Shown in pieces: positions 16,485-24,062 of a DNA stretch of 53,220 nucleotides; position 1 is the stretch's first letter, and each line of letters starts with the position of its first letter. The notes below the pieces were generated by a model. That model was given only the letters and a program-made list of their open reading frames with translations, made no database searches and was not told where the DNA came from. Source of the stretch: Planctomycetota bacterium (GTDB lineage Bacteria > Planctomycetota > SZUA-567 > H5-PLA8); contig JAHCJK010000018.1 in assembly GCA_026184295.1 (NCBI GenBank), positions 1-53,220 of the forward strand, in the 5' to 3' direction. Made by a program: the position numbers and the translations under genes.

Positions 16485-18095
16485 ATGTCCACCGCCCAGG
16501 AATCCCTCCCTTCCAGTTCGTTTCTGGAGGCCGTCGAAGACGAAGAGGACGTCAAAGGCCCGCCGCCGCCCGGCTTCTTCGACCAATTGAGCGAACGCAT
16601 GGGTTCGTCGCCGTGGTGGGTCGTCTCCGGCGCGTTTCACGGCCTGCTGCTCCTGATGCTCACGCTCATCGGCTGGGCGGTGCTGCGCGCGCCGTCCAAC
16701 GACATGGTCATCGTCACCAACCTCGAGAAGATCAAGGAGCCCGAATATCAGAGCAAGGTGGACCGCGACTTCGTGAAGAACCCCAAGCCGGTGGAGTCCG
16801 AGGCGCCGCCGGTCGAACATCCCGTCGTGACGCACGAGGAAGTCGAAGTCGCCGATCGCAACGAAACCATGGACGACTCCGACCAGCAGTCGGCCAAGGG
16901 CGACGAGATGGCCGTCTCCGACGTGCCGCTGGGCGGCACGGGCACCTCGGCTTCGCTGGGCGTGGGCGGCGGAGGCGGCGGCGCGTTCGGGCAGCGGAGC
17001 GGCGGCGGGCGCCTGCGCCTGGCCATGCGCGGGGGCGGCGGCAAGGCCACCGAGTCCGCCGTGGACGCCGGCCTCGCGTGGCTCGCGCGCCACCAGGAAG
17101 AAGACGGCCACTGGGCCAACGGCAAGCACGGCGGCGGCTCGGGCTCCTTCGACGTCGCCGTCACCGGGCTGGCCACGCTCGCGTTTCTCGGCGCGGGGCA
17201 CACCGACAAAATCGGCAAGCACCAGGAGACCGTCCGCCGGGCGCTGAAATTCATCCTGAGCAAGCAGGACGCGAACGGCTACATCGGCGGCTGCGGGTAC
17301 ACGCACGCCATCTGCACGATGGCTCTGGCCGAAGCGTACGGCATGAGCAAGTCCGAGGAGGTCGGCACGGCGGCGCAGAAGGCCGTCACCTGGGCGACCG
17401 AGAAGCACCAGACACTCGGCGTGGACAACTACGACCGTTCCGGCTGGGAGTACACGCCGCGCGGCCAGCGCCCGACGACGGCGGTGACGGCGTGGTTCAT
17501 CATGTCGCTCAAGTCCGCCAAGGTCGCGGGCCTGCACGTCGATCCCGCGGGCTTTGAAGGCGGGCTGCACTTTCTCGATTCGGTGACGAAGGCCGATCCG
17601 CACGAGGCCGCCGGCGCCTACAACGTGCCCGACGTGACCGTGTACTACCGGCCGCCGGACGTTTTCTACAAAGGCGGAGCGATCCGCGCCGACGACCACG
17701 TCCGCCGCATGCAGGCGACCGGGCTGCTGGTGCGGATGTTCACCGGCTCCAAGCGCGACAACCCCACCATCGAAGGCGGCGTCAAGAAGGTGATGTCGAT
17801 GGGCCTGCCCGACTGGTCGCGCAAGGACGTTTACCATTGGTACTACGGCACGTACGTGATGTTCCAGGCCGGAGGCGACGAGTGGAAGCAGTGGAACGAC
17901 GCGCTGAAGAACGCGCTGCTCCCCAACCAGGTCAAGGGCCCGCACCCGGGCGCGTGCCTTTGCAAGAACAACGACGACGACGGGAGCTGGGATCCCTCGG
18001 GCGAATCGTACGTTCACAAGAGCCGCGTCTGGGTGACCACCGCCGCGGTGCTGAGCCTGGAGGTCTACTACCGCTACCTGCGCATGTACAAGTAG
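16485..18095 (+). CDS. membrane-anchored squalene-cyclase-fold repeat protein
   Basis: A 536-residue protein with a cytoplasmic N-terminus, one membrane helix (about 44-68), an acidic linker, a Gly-rich stretch near 155-190, and then repeats of the prenyltransferase/squalene-oxidase (alpha/alpha toroid) type: AVDAGLAWLARHQEEDGHW, VAVTGLATLAFLGAG, VRRALKFILSKQDANGYIG, ICTMALAEAYG. No DxDD or DCTAE-type cyclase catalytic motif is seen, so it is unlikely to be a terpene cyclase. Planctomycetes carry many such repeat proteins with no known reaction. The N-terminal layout (anchor plus linker with the toroid outside) recalls TonB-like proteins in general shape only. ATG 16485 has AAAGGAA upstream. 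The HMA gene follows 55 bp downstream. Confidence 0.8.
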   Translation: MSTAQESLPSSSFLEAVEDEEDVKGPPPPGFFDQLSERMGSSPWWVVSGAFHGLLLLMLTLIGWAVLRAPSNDMVIVTNLEKIKEPEYQSKVDRDFVKNPKPVESEAPPVEHPVVTHEEVEVADRNETMDDSDQQSAKGDEMAVSDVPLGGTGTSASLGVGGGGGGAFGQRSGGGRLRLAMRGGGGKATESAVDAGLAWLARHQEEDGHWANGKHGGGSGSFDVAVTGLATLAFLGAGHTDKIGKHQETVRRALKFILSKQDANGYIGGCGYTHAICTMALAEAYGMSKSEEVGTAAQKAVTWATEKHQTLGVDNYDRSGWEYTPRGQRPTTAVTAWFIMSLKSAKVAGLHVDPAGFEGGLHFLDSVTKADPHEAAGAYNVPDVTVYYRPPDVFYKGGAIRADDHVRRMQATGLLVRMFTGSKRDNPTIEGGVKKVMSMGLPDWSRKDVYHWYYGTYVMFQAGGDEWKQWNDALKNALLPNQVKGPHPGACLCKNNDDDGSWDPSGESYVHKSRVWVTTAAVLSLEVYYRYLRMYK

Positions 18096-18150
18096 CCGCC
18101 CCGGGCCGCGCCCGGCGTGCGAGGGAACTTCGATCATAAAGGAGCGTGAG

Positions 18151-18579
18151 ATGAACCGGATCGTCGTTGCGATGTTCGCGGGCCTGCTGCTGGCGGGCGC
18201 GCTGCGCGCGGAAGATGCCGCGGGCCAGGCCGAACCGAAGAAGGAAGCCGCCGCCGCCCGGACCGCGACCTTCGCCGTCGCCGGAATGCAGTGTCCCGTC
18301 AACTGCCCCGCGGTGCTCGCCGAGGCGCTCAAGAAGGTGGACGGCGTGAAGGACTGCGCCGTCAGCTTCGAGAAGAAGGAAGTCGCCGTGTCCTACGAGA
18401 AGGACAAGACCTGCGCCGAAGCCATCGCCGCGTCGCTGAAGGACACCCAGTACAAACTCACCGTGAAGGAACCCGCGGCCGCGAAGCCTTCCGACGCGCC
18501 CGCGCAGGCGCAGGCGAAGAGTTCCGACGCGCCCGCGCAGAACCAGGACGCGGCTAGGGACCCAAAGGCGGAAGAGTAG
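18151..18579 (+). CDS. secreted HMA-domain metal-binding protein
   Basis: A 142-residue protein with a signal peptide (MNRIVVAMFAGLLLAGALRA) and one heavy-metal-associated domain (about 39-108). The metal site is MQCPVNC, with Met46, Cys48 and Cys52, a match to the HMA MxCxxC site but with one extra residue between the cysteines. The C-terminus is a Pro/Ala/Ser/Asp tail with two SDAPAQ repeats. It would bind copper, mercury or zinc outside the cytoplasm (family knowledge); which metal is not clear. AAAGGAG lies upstream of ATG 18151. It follows the squalene-cyclase-fold gene and may be cotranscribed with it. Confidence 0.82.
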   Translation: MNRIVVAMFAGLLLAGALRAEDAAGQAEPKKEAAAARTATFAVAGMQCPVNCPAVLAEALKKVDGVKDCAVSFEKKEVAVSYEKDKTCAEAIAASLKDTQYKLTVKEPAAAKPSDAPAQAQAKSSDAPAQNQDAARDPKAEE

Positions 18580-18588
18580 CGCGAAGCT

Positions 18589-18830
18589 GTGCTCCCTCTC
18601 GCTGGGCACGGGAGCCGTTGCTTCATCCACCGGCCTGGAAGGCCGGCGGGAAATGAGCCGGTGGCCCGCGAAGCGGCGCCACCGGGAGCGGCGCCCCGGG
18701 GACACGCGCCCCGGAGGGGCGCAGGAGACTCCGGCGCCCTTCCAGGGCGCTCCCTTGGCGGCGCGTCACCGGTGGCCGCGCTTCGCTTGCCACCGGCTCA
18801 TTTCCAGCGGCCCTTCCAGGGCCGTTTGGA
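18589..18830. repeat. Large composite inverted-repeat element
   Basis: GGAAATGAGCCGGTGGC (18649-18665) and GCCACCGGCTCATTTCC (18789-18805) are perfect 17-bp inverted arms. Each is flanked by its own small palindrome: GGCC-TGGAA-GGCC (18633-18645) and GGCCCT-TCC-AGGGCC (18809-18823). A third, GCGCCCT-TCC-AGGGCGC, lies between the arms, and GCTCCC/GGGAGC (18591-18596, 18610-18615) precedes them. This style of element is common between genes in PVC genomes (recalled). No transposase is present. The 18580-19009 gap holds no gene; 18831-19009 shows nothing I can name. Confidence 0.75.
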
Positions 18831-19009
18831 ATCGGGCCACGCTGGCAGAAAGTGCTCCGGCCAAGGCAGGGTTTGGTCTGCCGCTATCGCAGCAGACGGA
18901 CGCAGAAGGCGGCGACGGGCGGCGCGCTGCGCCAGGAGACGCCCGAGGGCTTTCTCGCGCATCATCCCATGCGATTGGGGGCGATGCAGCGCGCCTATGG
19001 GTGATGCGG

Positions 19010-19726
19010 TCAGCGCTCCAGGCCGGCGGGCGCGGCCGTGAGTTCTTCGATGCGGTATTCGCAGGCCAGGACTCGTCCGGCGGCTTCGTCGCGGAGTTCG
19101 CAGCGGAAGCGGCGCGCGTGGGCGGGGGGATGGCCGAGCATCGGCACGGTGCCGGAGAAGACGACCAAGCCCCGCGGCGCGGGCTCCGAAATCCGAGCAC
19201 GGATGTATTCGAGCAGCGCGCGCGGCGGCATGAGCGCGGCGAGCGGCGCGTCCTGGCAGCGTTCGTACGGCGCGGCGAGGTCCGGCGCGACGAAACTTCG
19301 CAGGCGCAGCGCGTCCCAGCGCGCTTCGACGTCGGCCAGCCGCCAGACCGCACGCGAGGCGACGTTGGGGCAGATCTGCTTCGATTTCTCGATGCTCTGC
19401 GCTTCCAGGTCGCGGTCGGTGTGGTCGCTGCCGACGCCGACGTAGATCTCGGGCCCGTCGATCCAGAAGACGACCTCGGCTTCGCCGCTGTTCTTTCCGG
19501 GCCAGACTTCGATCGCGTCGTCGAGCGTGAGGTTGCGCGCGGCGACGGGAATGCAGAGGGGGACGGAGGCCGGCGGCGGGACGCCCTGCGCGGCCAGTTC
19601 GTCGATGTGCGCGCGCACGGAGGCCTGGTCGCGGCCGGTGTAGCCGGCGTTGACCATGCGGCGGACGGCGAAGGCCAGCGGGCGCACGGTCCCGCCGGCG
19701 TGGAGTTCGAGCGTGTGCGTGTTCAT
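19010..19726 (-). CDS. DUF2848 family protein
   Basis: A 238-residue DUF2848 protein. The family's hallmark block is clear: VGVGSDHTDRDLE (about 96-108) followed by SKQICP (115-120), with the acidic SGEAEVVF strand (80-87) before it. The fold resembles the fumarylacetoacetate-hydrolase type, whose members cleave or hydrate acidic intermediates in aromatic breakdown, but the reaction of DUF2848 is not known to me. ATG 19726 overlaps the cupin stop as ATGA, giving coupled translation. It is the last gene of a minus-strand operon (GntR regulator, nitrilase-SGNH, cupin, DUF2848). No terminator is obvious downstream. Confidence 0.85.
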   Translation of the reverse strand: MNTHTLELHAGGTVRPLAFAVRRMVNAGYTGRDQASVRAHIDELAAQGVPPPASVPLCIPVAARNLTLDDAIEVWPGKNSGEAEVVFWIDGPEIYVGVGSDHTDRDLEAQSIEKSKQICPNVASRAVWRLADVEARWDALRLRSFVAPDLAAPYERCQDAPLAALMPPRALLEYIRARISEPAPRGLVVFSGTVPMLGHPPAHARRFRCELRDEAAGRVLACEYRIEELTAAPAGLER

Positions 19727-20070
19727 GCGAAGTAGTGGCTTTCGAAGAGCAGGCAGCCTTCGTCGCTGCGGAACGGTCCGTGCGGAACGTGCGGCGGCCT
19801 GCACGCGTACGTCCACGGCCGGAACGTCGTCCCGCCCACCCACAGGGTGCCGGAGACGAGGAAGACTTCCTCCCAGTATTCGTGTTCGAACGGTTCGGTG
19901 GTAAAGGCGCCGGGCGCGAAGCGCAGCAGCCGCGAGCGCGCGCCCGCGCGGCGGGCCTCGTCGAGCGCCCCGGCGAGCACCTTCTGCTGGATGCCGCCGG
20001 GGTAGCCCGCGGGCACTTCCCAGCCGGTGGCCATGTCGAGCGTGAAGAATTCGAGATGAGGCTTGAGCAT
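19723..20070 (-). CDS. small cupin-domain protein
   Basis: A 115-residue single-domain cupin. The first metal motif is seen as H63, E67/E68 in FEHEYWEEVFLVSG, the second as RPPHVPHGPF (H94, H97). Cupins of this size and style include ChrR-like proteins, metal-dependent dioxygenases and isomerases, so the motifs do not fix the reaction. GGGAGAA precedes ATG 20070. It follows the nitrilase-SGNH gene by 20 bp and overlaps DUF2848 by 4 nt, which suggests a shared pathway. A ring-cleaving or intermediate-processing role is possible but inferred only from the neighbours. Confidence 0.83.
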   Translation of the reverse strand: MLKPHLEFFTLDMATGWEVPAGYPGGIQQKVLAGALDEARRAGARSRLLRFAPGAFTTEPFEHEYWEEVFLVSGTLWVGGTTFRPWTYACRPPHVPHGPFRSDEGCLLFESHYFA

Positions 20071-20090
20071 GGGTTCTCCCTGGGCGGCGC

Positions 20091-21794
20091 TCACGCGCGC
20101 ACCAGCCAGCCGCGCGCGACGGGATCGTGGCGCAGGAACTTCCAGTAGCGCGAGGCGAAGATGCGTTCGGCGTGGGGCGCGGGATGCACGCCGTCGGTGA
20201 AGAACGTCTCGTCCCAGTGGTTGTCCCAGTGGTACGGCCCCCATTGCAGCCACGGCAGCGCGCGCTCCGCGCCCTCGAACGCCGTCCCGCGCTCGCCCCG
20301 CATCTGGCTCTCGATGAGCCACTTGAACGCGAAGGCTTCGCGCCAGACGTGCGGTTCGTACCCGGTGTAGTGGCGCAGGCCGTCGCAGGTCAGGTACGAG
20401 ACCCGCAGGTTTGGGAAGAGGCTGACGCAATGCGCGAGCACCGTGGAAAGGCAGCGCTGCATCTCGCGCATGGTCTCGGGAAAGGGCCCGGGCGGAACGT
20501 GCTCGCGGTTCTGCGCGCCGACCCAGGTGGTGTGGAAGAAGAGCGCCTGGACCTGCGGCGCGGCGAGGTTCTGCTGGGCCATCACATCGCGGGCCTTGTC
20601 CCAGACCTTGCCTTTCAGTTCGACGATCTGCGGGAGCTGCTGGCCGCCGACCGCGGCGTTGAGCAGCACGAAGGCGTTGTTCAGTTCGCTGCGCTTCTCC
20701 TCGAGGATGCGCCCGACCGCGCCGAAGTACTGGTTGCAGTTCGAGTGCCCGAGCACGAGCGCGGCGATCTTGCCGCCTTCGGGATCGGGGCGGCCTTCTT
20801 TGTCGAGCGGGCGGATGGCCGAGGCCGCGCGCACGCCCGCGTCGCGATGGGCTTCGGGAATCTGGTTCGAAGCACCCGGGTAAAGCCCGGTCTCGAATTC
20901 GCCCTGGTAGGGTGTTCCGTCGGTAAAGCGGCGCAGCGTGGCGACGTCGAAGGCGGCGGCGGTCTCGGTCGGCATGGCAGGTTCTCCTTTTAAGGCGTTG
21001 GATACGCGCGGTTCGGGCGCGACGAAGAAGACGCGGTCCCGGAGCGCGCCGAAGTCGGCGCGAATCTTTCGGACGCCGGCTGCGTCGAGGCCGGCCGAAA
21101 GCAGGGTCTCGCCGGGGCCGGCCGAAGCCGCAGGGCGGCCGATGGCGTCCACGAACTGGCTGTGCCCGCCCAGCGTCTGGCCCTCGGTCTCGCCCGCGCC
21201 GTTGCAGGCGAGCAGCAGCGCCTGGTTTTCGGCCGCGCGGGCGCGCACGAACAGGTTCCAGCTTTCGACGCGCGCGAGCGGCCAGGCAGCCGCGACGAGC
21301 AGGAGTTCCGCGCCCAGGTCTACCTGGCGGCGGTAGAGTTCCGGAAAACGCAGGTCGTAGCAGGTGCTCAGCGCCGCGCGCCCCCAGGGGGTTTCGGCGA
21401 CGGCGAGATCCGCGCCGGGCGCGAGATGCGCGGGTTCGGCCGAGCCGCCGTGCCCGAAGAGATGAATCTTGCGGTAGCGCGCGAGCACGTGCCCGCCCGG
21501 ATCGATCAGCAGGCTGGTGTTGAAGAGCCGCCCGGCGTCGCGTTCGACAAAGCTGCCGGTAAAGAGGTGGCACTTCAGCGCGGCGGCGCGCTCGCGCAGC
21601 AGCCGCACCAGCGGGCCGTCGAGCGTTTCGGCGTCGGCCTCGAAGCGCTGCATCGAGAAGAAGCCGGTCGGCCAGAGTTCCGGGAGCATCACCAGGTCGC
21701 TGCCGCGCGCCTGGCCGAGCAGGTCCACGGCGCGTTCGATGGCCGCGGCCTTCGGTTCGCCGCGCGAGCCGAACTGGATCGCGGTGACGTGCAT
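20091..21794 (-). CDS. nitrilase/amidohydrolase fused to SGNH-like domain
   Basis: One open frame of 567 residues holding two domains. Residues 1-255 are a carbon-nitrogen hydrolase with the complete Glu39 (LPELW), Lys109 (YRKIHLF) and Cys145 (STCYDLRFPE) triad; such enzymes hydrolyse nitriles or amides. Residues 274-567 look like an SGNH-type hydrolase without a signal peptide: LGHSN with Ser351 in the first block and DGVHP with D534 and H537 as the last. The junction (270-274) contains what looks like a complete ribosome site and ATG for the second domain. This may be a real fusion, or two genes whose separating stop was lost by mutation or a sequencing error. AAGGAG precedes ATG 21794. It follows the GntR gene by 12 bp. 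Confidence 0.8.
   Translation of the reverse strand: MHVTAIQFGSRGEPKAAAIERAVDLLGQARGSDLVMLPELWPTGFFSMQRFEADAETLDGPLVRLLRERAAALKCHLFTGSFVERDAGRLFNTSLLIDPGGHVLARYRKIHLFGHGGSAEPAHLAPGADLAVAETPWGRAALSTCYDLRFPELYRRQVDLGAELLLVAAAWPLARVESWNLFVRARAAENQALLLACNGAGETEGQTLGGHSQFVDAIGRPAASAGPGETLLSAGLDAAGVRKIRADFGALRDRVFFVAPEPRVSNALKGEPAMPTETAAAFDVATLRRFTDGTPYQGEFETGLYPGASNQIPEAHRDAGVRAASAIRPLDKEGRPDPEGGKIAALVLGHSNCNQYFGAVGRILEEKRSELNNAFVLLNAAVGGQQLPQIVELKGKVWDKARDVMAQQNLAAPQVQALFFHTTWVGAQNREHVPPGPFPETMREMQRCLSTVLAHCVSLFPNLRVSYLTCDGLRHYTGYEPHVWREAFAFKWLIESQMRGERGTAFEGAERALPWLQWGPYHWDNHWDETFFTDGVHPAPHAERIFASRYWKFLRHDPVARGWLVRA
20973..20993 (-). promoter_or_regulatory. internal ribosome site and start of SGNH-like domain
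   Basis: Inside the fused frame the minus strand reads AAAAGGAG, then seven bases, then ATG at 20975. A TAA lies just before it (20990-20992) in the +1 frame. This is what the end of one gene and start of another would look like, so the SGNH-like part may also be made alone as a 294-residue protein (20091-20975). Confidence 0.5.
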
Positions 21795-21806
21795 GTCTGG
21801 CGCTCC

Positions 21807-22466
21807 TTATCCGGCCTGCTGCGAAAGGAGGCGCTTGCGCGTGGCCTCCAGGTGGTCGGACATCCGGCGCGCACCGGAGACTGCGTCGCGCGCGCGGAGG
21901 GCTTCGACGATGCGGCGGTGTTCTTCCAGCACTTCCTTCATGCGCCCCTGAACGGCCAGCGCCCGCCGCCCGAGCAGCGAGATGCGGTCGCGGATGTTTT
22001 CCATCTGCGCGGTCAGCAGGTGATTGTCGAGCGCGTGGACCAGATAAAGGTGAAAGGCCGCGTCGGCTTCCATGAAGGCGTCGGCATCGTTTGCTTCGGC
22101 GGCGCGTTCCATCCGCGCGGCGGCCTCGTCGAGCGGCCCGGTCTCGAAGCCGTCGCGCGCCGCGAGGCGCTGCACGACCCAGGCCTCGATCGCTTCGCGC
22201 GCCTCGAACGTGTCCGCGATTTCCTTCTCGGTGAAGATGCGGACCTGAAAGCCCTTGCTCCCCAGCGCGGTGAGAAACCCTTCGGACGAGAGTTGCAGAA
22301 GCGCCTCGCGGACCGGGGTGCGCGAGACCCCCAGGCTGTCGGCGAGCTGGTTCGCGGAGAAGATCGTCGCGGCTTCCATCTTGCCCGAGCGGAGCAGCGC
22401 CTTGACCTGGCCGTAGGCCATATCTTTGAGCGACTGGGCGCGCTTGAGCGGGCGTATGTTGATCAT
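21807..22466 (-). CDS. GntR family regulator, FCD (FadR/VanR) type
   Basis: A 219-residue regulator. The N-terminal winged helix (about 11-75) has ANQLADSLGVSRTPVREALLQL, and the C-terminal FCD domain (about 85-210) is all-helical with acid/His positions such as EADAAFHLYLVHALDN and EEHRRIVEAL that bind a metal and an organic-acid ligand in this class. AAAGGACG precedes ATG 22466. It is the first gene of the minus operon and is divergent from the HpaB-type monooxygenase, so it probably represses both directions from the shared 138-bp region and is released by a pathway intermediate. Confidence 0.93.
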   Translation of the reverse strand: MINIRPLKRAQSLKDMAYGQVKALLRSGKMEAATIFSANQLADSLGVSRTPVREALLQLSSEGFLTALGSKGFQVRIFTEKEIADTFEAREAIEAWVVQRLAARDGFETGPLDEAAARMERAAEANDADAFMEADAAFHLYLVHALDNHLLTAQMENIRDRISLLGRRALAVQGRMKEVLEEHRRIVEALRARDAVSGARRMSDHLEATRKRLLSQQAG

Positions 22467-22488
22467 CTATCGTCCTTTAGATTATTTC

Positions 22489-22538
22489 TTGACAACCGAT
22501 ATACGACATGTAGTATGCAGTATACAAGTACGATACGG
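22489..22538 (+). promoter_or_regulatory. promoter and GntR-type operator region
   Basis: TTGACA (22489-22494) and TAGTAT (22511-22516) with a 16-bp spacer face the HpaB-type gene. Overlapping and just after them are several GTAT/ATAC half-sites (GTATGCAGTATAC at 22513-22525 and GTACGATAC at 22528-22536), similar to the GTATAC-rich operators used by FCD-type GntR regulators. The match to this GntR protein is inference from position. Confidence 0.6.
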
Positions 22539-22604
22539 AATGGCAAGCGGCATTTGGCGGAATTCCGAACTCAGCCGATGCCCCTATATAAAGGAGCGTG
22601 CGGG

Positions 22605-24059
22605 ATGCGAACCGGACACCAGTACCGCGAGGCGTTGCTCGACGACCGCCGGATTTACGTGGACGGCCAGCGGACCGGGCCGGTCGGCGCGCACGCGGCC
22701 TTTCGCGGCATCGTGGAGACGGTGGCCGGGCTGTACGACTTCGCCGCCGACCCGGGCCACGGGATGCGCTACGCGTCGCCCGAGACCGGCGCGGACGCGA
22801 ACAAGGTCTTCATGATCCCGCGCAGCGCCGCGGACCTGAAGGCCCGGCGCGAAGCGAGCGCGGCCTGGGCGCGCCGGACGCACGGGCTCGTCGGCCGCAG
22901 CCCCGACCACGTCGGCGCGTTTCTGGCCGGCTTCGCCTGCGATCCGGGATTCTTCGACGCGCCGGGGCGTCCGTTCGGGAAGCACGTGACCGCGTTCCAC
23001 CGTGAGGTGCTCGCGAAGAGCCTGTACGTCTCGTACGTCATCGTTCCGCCGCAGATCGACCGCAGCAAGACGGCGCAGTCGCTGGAAGAAAAGTTCCTCC
23101 AGGCCGGCGTCGTGCGCGAGACCGACGGCGGCATCGTGGTCCGCGGCGCGCAGATGCTCGGCACCGGCGCGACGGTCTCCGACTACCTGCTGGTCAGTTG
23201 CATCGTCCCGCTCAAGCCGGGCGACGAGGAGTACGCGAACACGTTCGTCGTGCCCACCGGCGCCGCGGGCCTGAAGCTTTACTGCCGCCCGCCGTACGCG
23301 CCGGGCAAGGCGAGCGTTTACGACTACCCGCTCTCGACGCGCTTTGACGAATCGGACGCGCTGGCGGTCTTCGACGACGTCTTCGTGCCGTGGGAACAGG
23401 TTTTCGTCTACCGCGACGTGGAGCGGGTGCGGAACCAGTTCTTTGCCACGCCGGCGCACGCGCTGGGCAACGCGCAGGCGCAGGTGCGGCTGGCGGCCAA
23501 ACTGCAGTTCATGTGCGGGCTGGCGCGCAAGGTCGCGGCCGTGAACCAGGTCGAAGCGATCCCGTCGGTGATGGAGAAACTCGGCGAACTGGCCTCGCTG
23601 GCCGCGATGGTCGAAGGCATGGCCCTGGCCTCGGAGGCCGCGTGCACGGCCGACAAGCACGGCGTCGCGCGCCCGAACGCGCGCTTCCTGTACGGCGCGA
23701 TGGGCCTGCAGTCGGAGATCGTGCCGCGCGCGCTGGGCATCCTGCGCGAACTGGCCGGCGGCGGCGTCCTGCAGGTGCCGTCGAGCTACCGGGAACTCGT
23801 GGAGGCCGAGACCGCCGCGGACATGAAGCGCTACGTCCGTTCGCCGGGCGTGCCGGCCGAAGAGCGCGTCAAACTCTTCAAGCTCGTCTGGGACCTGATC
23901 GGCAGCGAGTTCGGCGGGCGGCACCACCAGTACGAGATGTTCTACGCGGGCGCGCCGTACGTGGCCAAGGGCTACGCGTACCGCAACTACGGCTACGAGG
24001 AGATGGTCGGGCGCGTCAACGAGTTCCTCGCCGGATACGACCTGCCGCGCCCGGCCTGA
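22605..24059 (+). CDS. 4-hydroxyphenylacetate 3-hydroxylase (HpaB) family monooxygenase
   Basis: A 484-residue member of the HpaB family, the large component of two-component FADH2-dependent monooxygenases that hydroxylate phenols and some heterocycles. Family features are the N-terminal TGHQYREALLDDRRIYVDGQ opening, MLGTGATVSDYLLV and the SRFDESDA-like DDVFVPWEQVFVYRD block, and the C-terminal all-helical part with ASLAAMVEGM. The length is typical. AAGGAG lies 8 nt before ATG 22605. The flavin reductase partner (HpaC) is not in this window. It is divergent from the GntR regulator and ends 3 bp from the convergent Rieske gene. HpaB itself is only one of several activities in this family, so the substrate is open. 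Confidence 0.9.
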   Translation: MRTGHQYREALLDDRRIYVDGQRTGPVGAHAAFRGIVETVAGLYDFAADPGHGMRYASPETGADANKVFMIPRSAADLKARREASAAWARRTHGLVGRSPDHVGAFLAGFACDPGFFDAPGRPFGKHVTAFHREVLAKSLYVSYVIVPPQIDRSKTAQSLEEKFLQAGVVRETDGGIVVRGAQMLGTGATVSDYLLVSCIVPLKPGDEEYANTFVVPTGAAGLKLYCRPPYAPGKASVYDYPLSTRFDESDALAVFDDVFVPWEQVFVYRDVERVRNQFFATPAHALGNAQAQVRLAAKLQFMCGLARKVAAVNQVEAIPSVMEKLGELASLAAMVEGMALASEAACTADKHGVARPNARFLYGAMGLQSEIVPRALGILRELAGGGVLQVPSSYRELVEAETAADMKRYVRSPGVPAEERVKLFKLVWDLIGSEFGGRHHQYEMFYAGAPYVAKGYAYRNYGYEEMVGRVNEFLAGYDLPRPA

Positions 24060-24062
24060 GGC

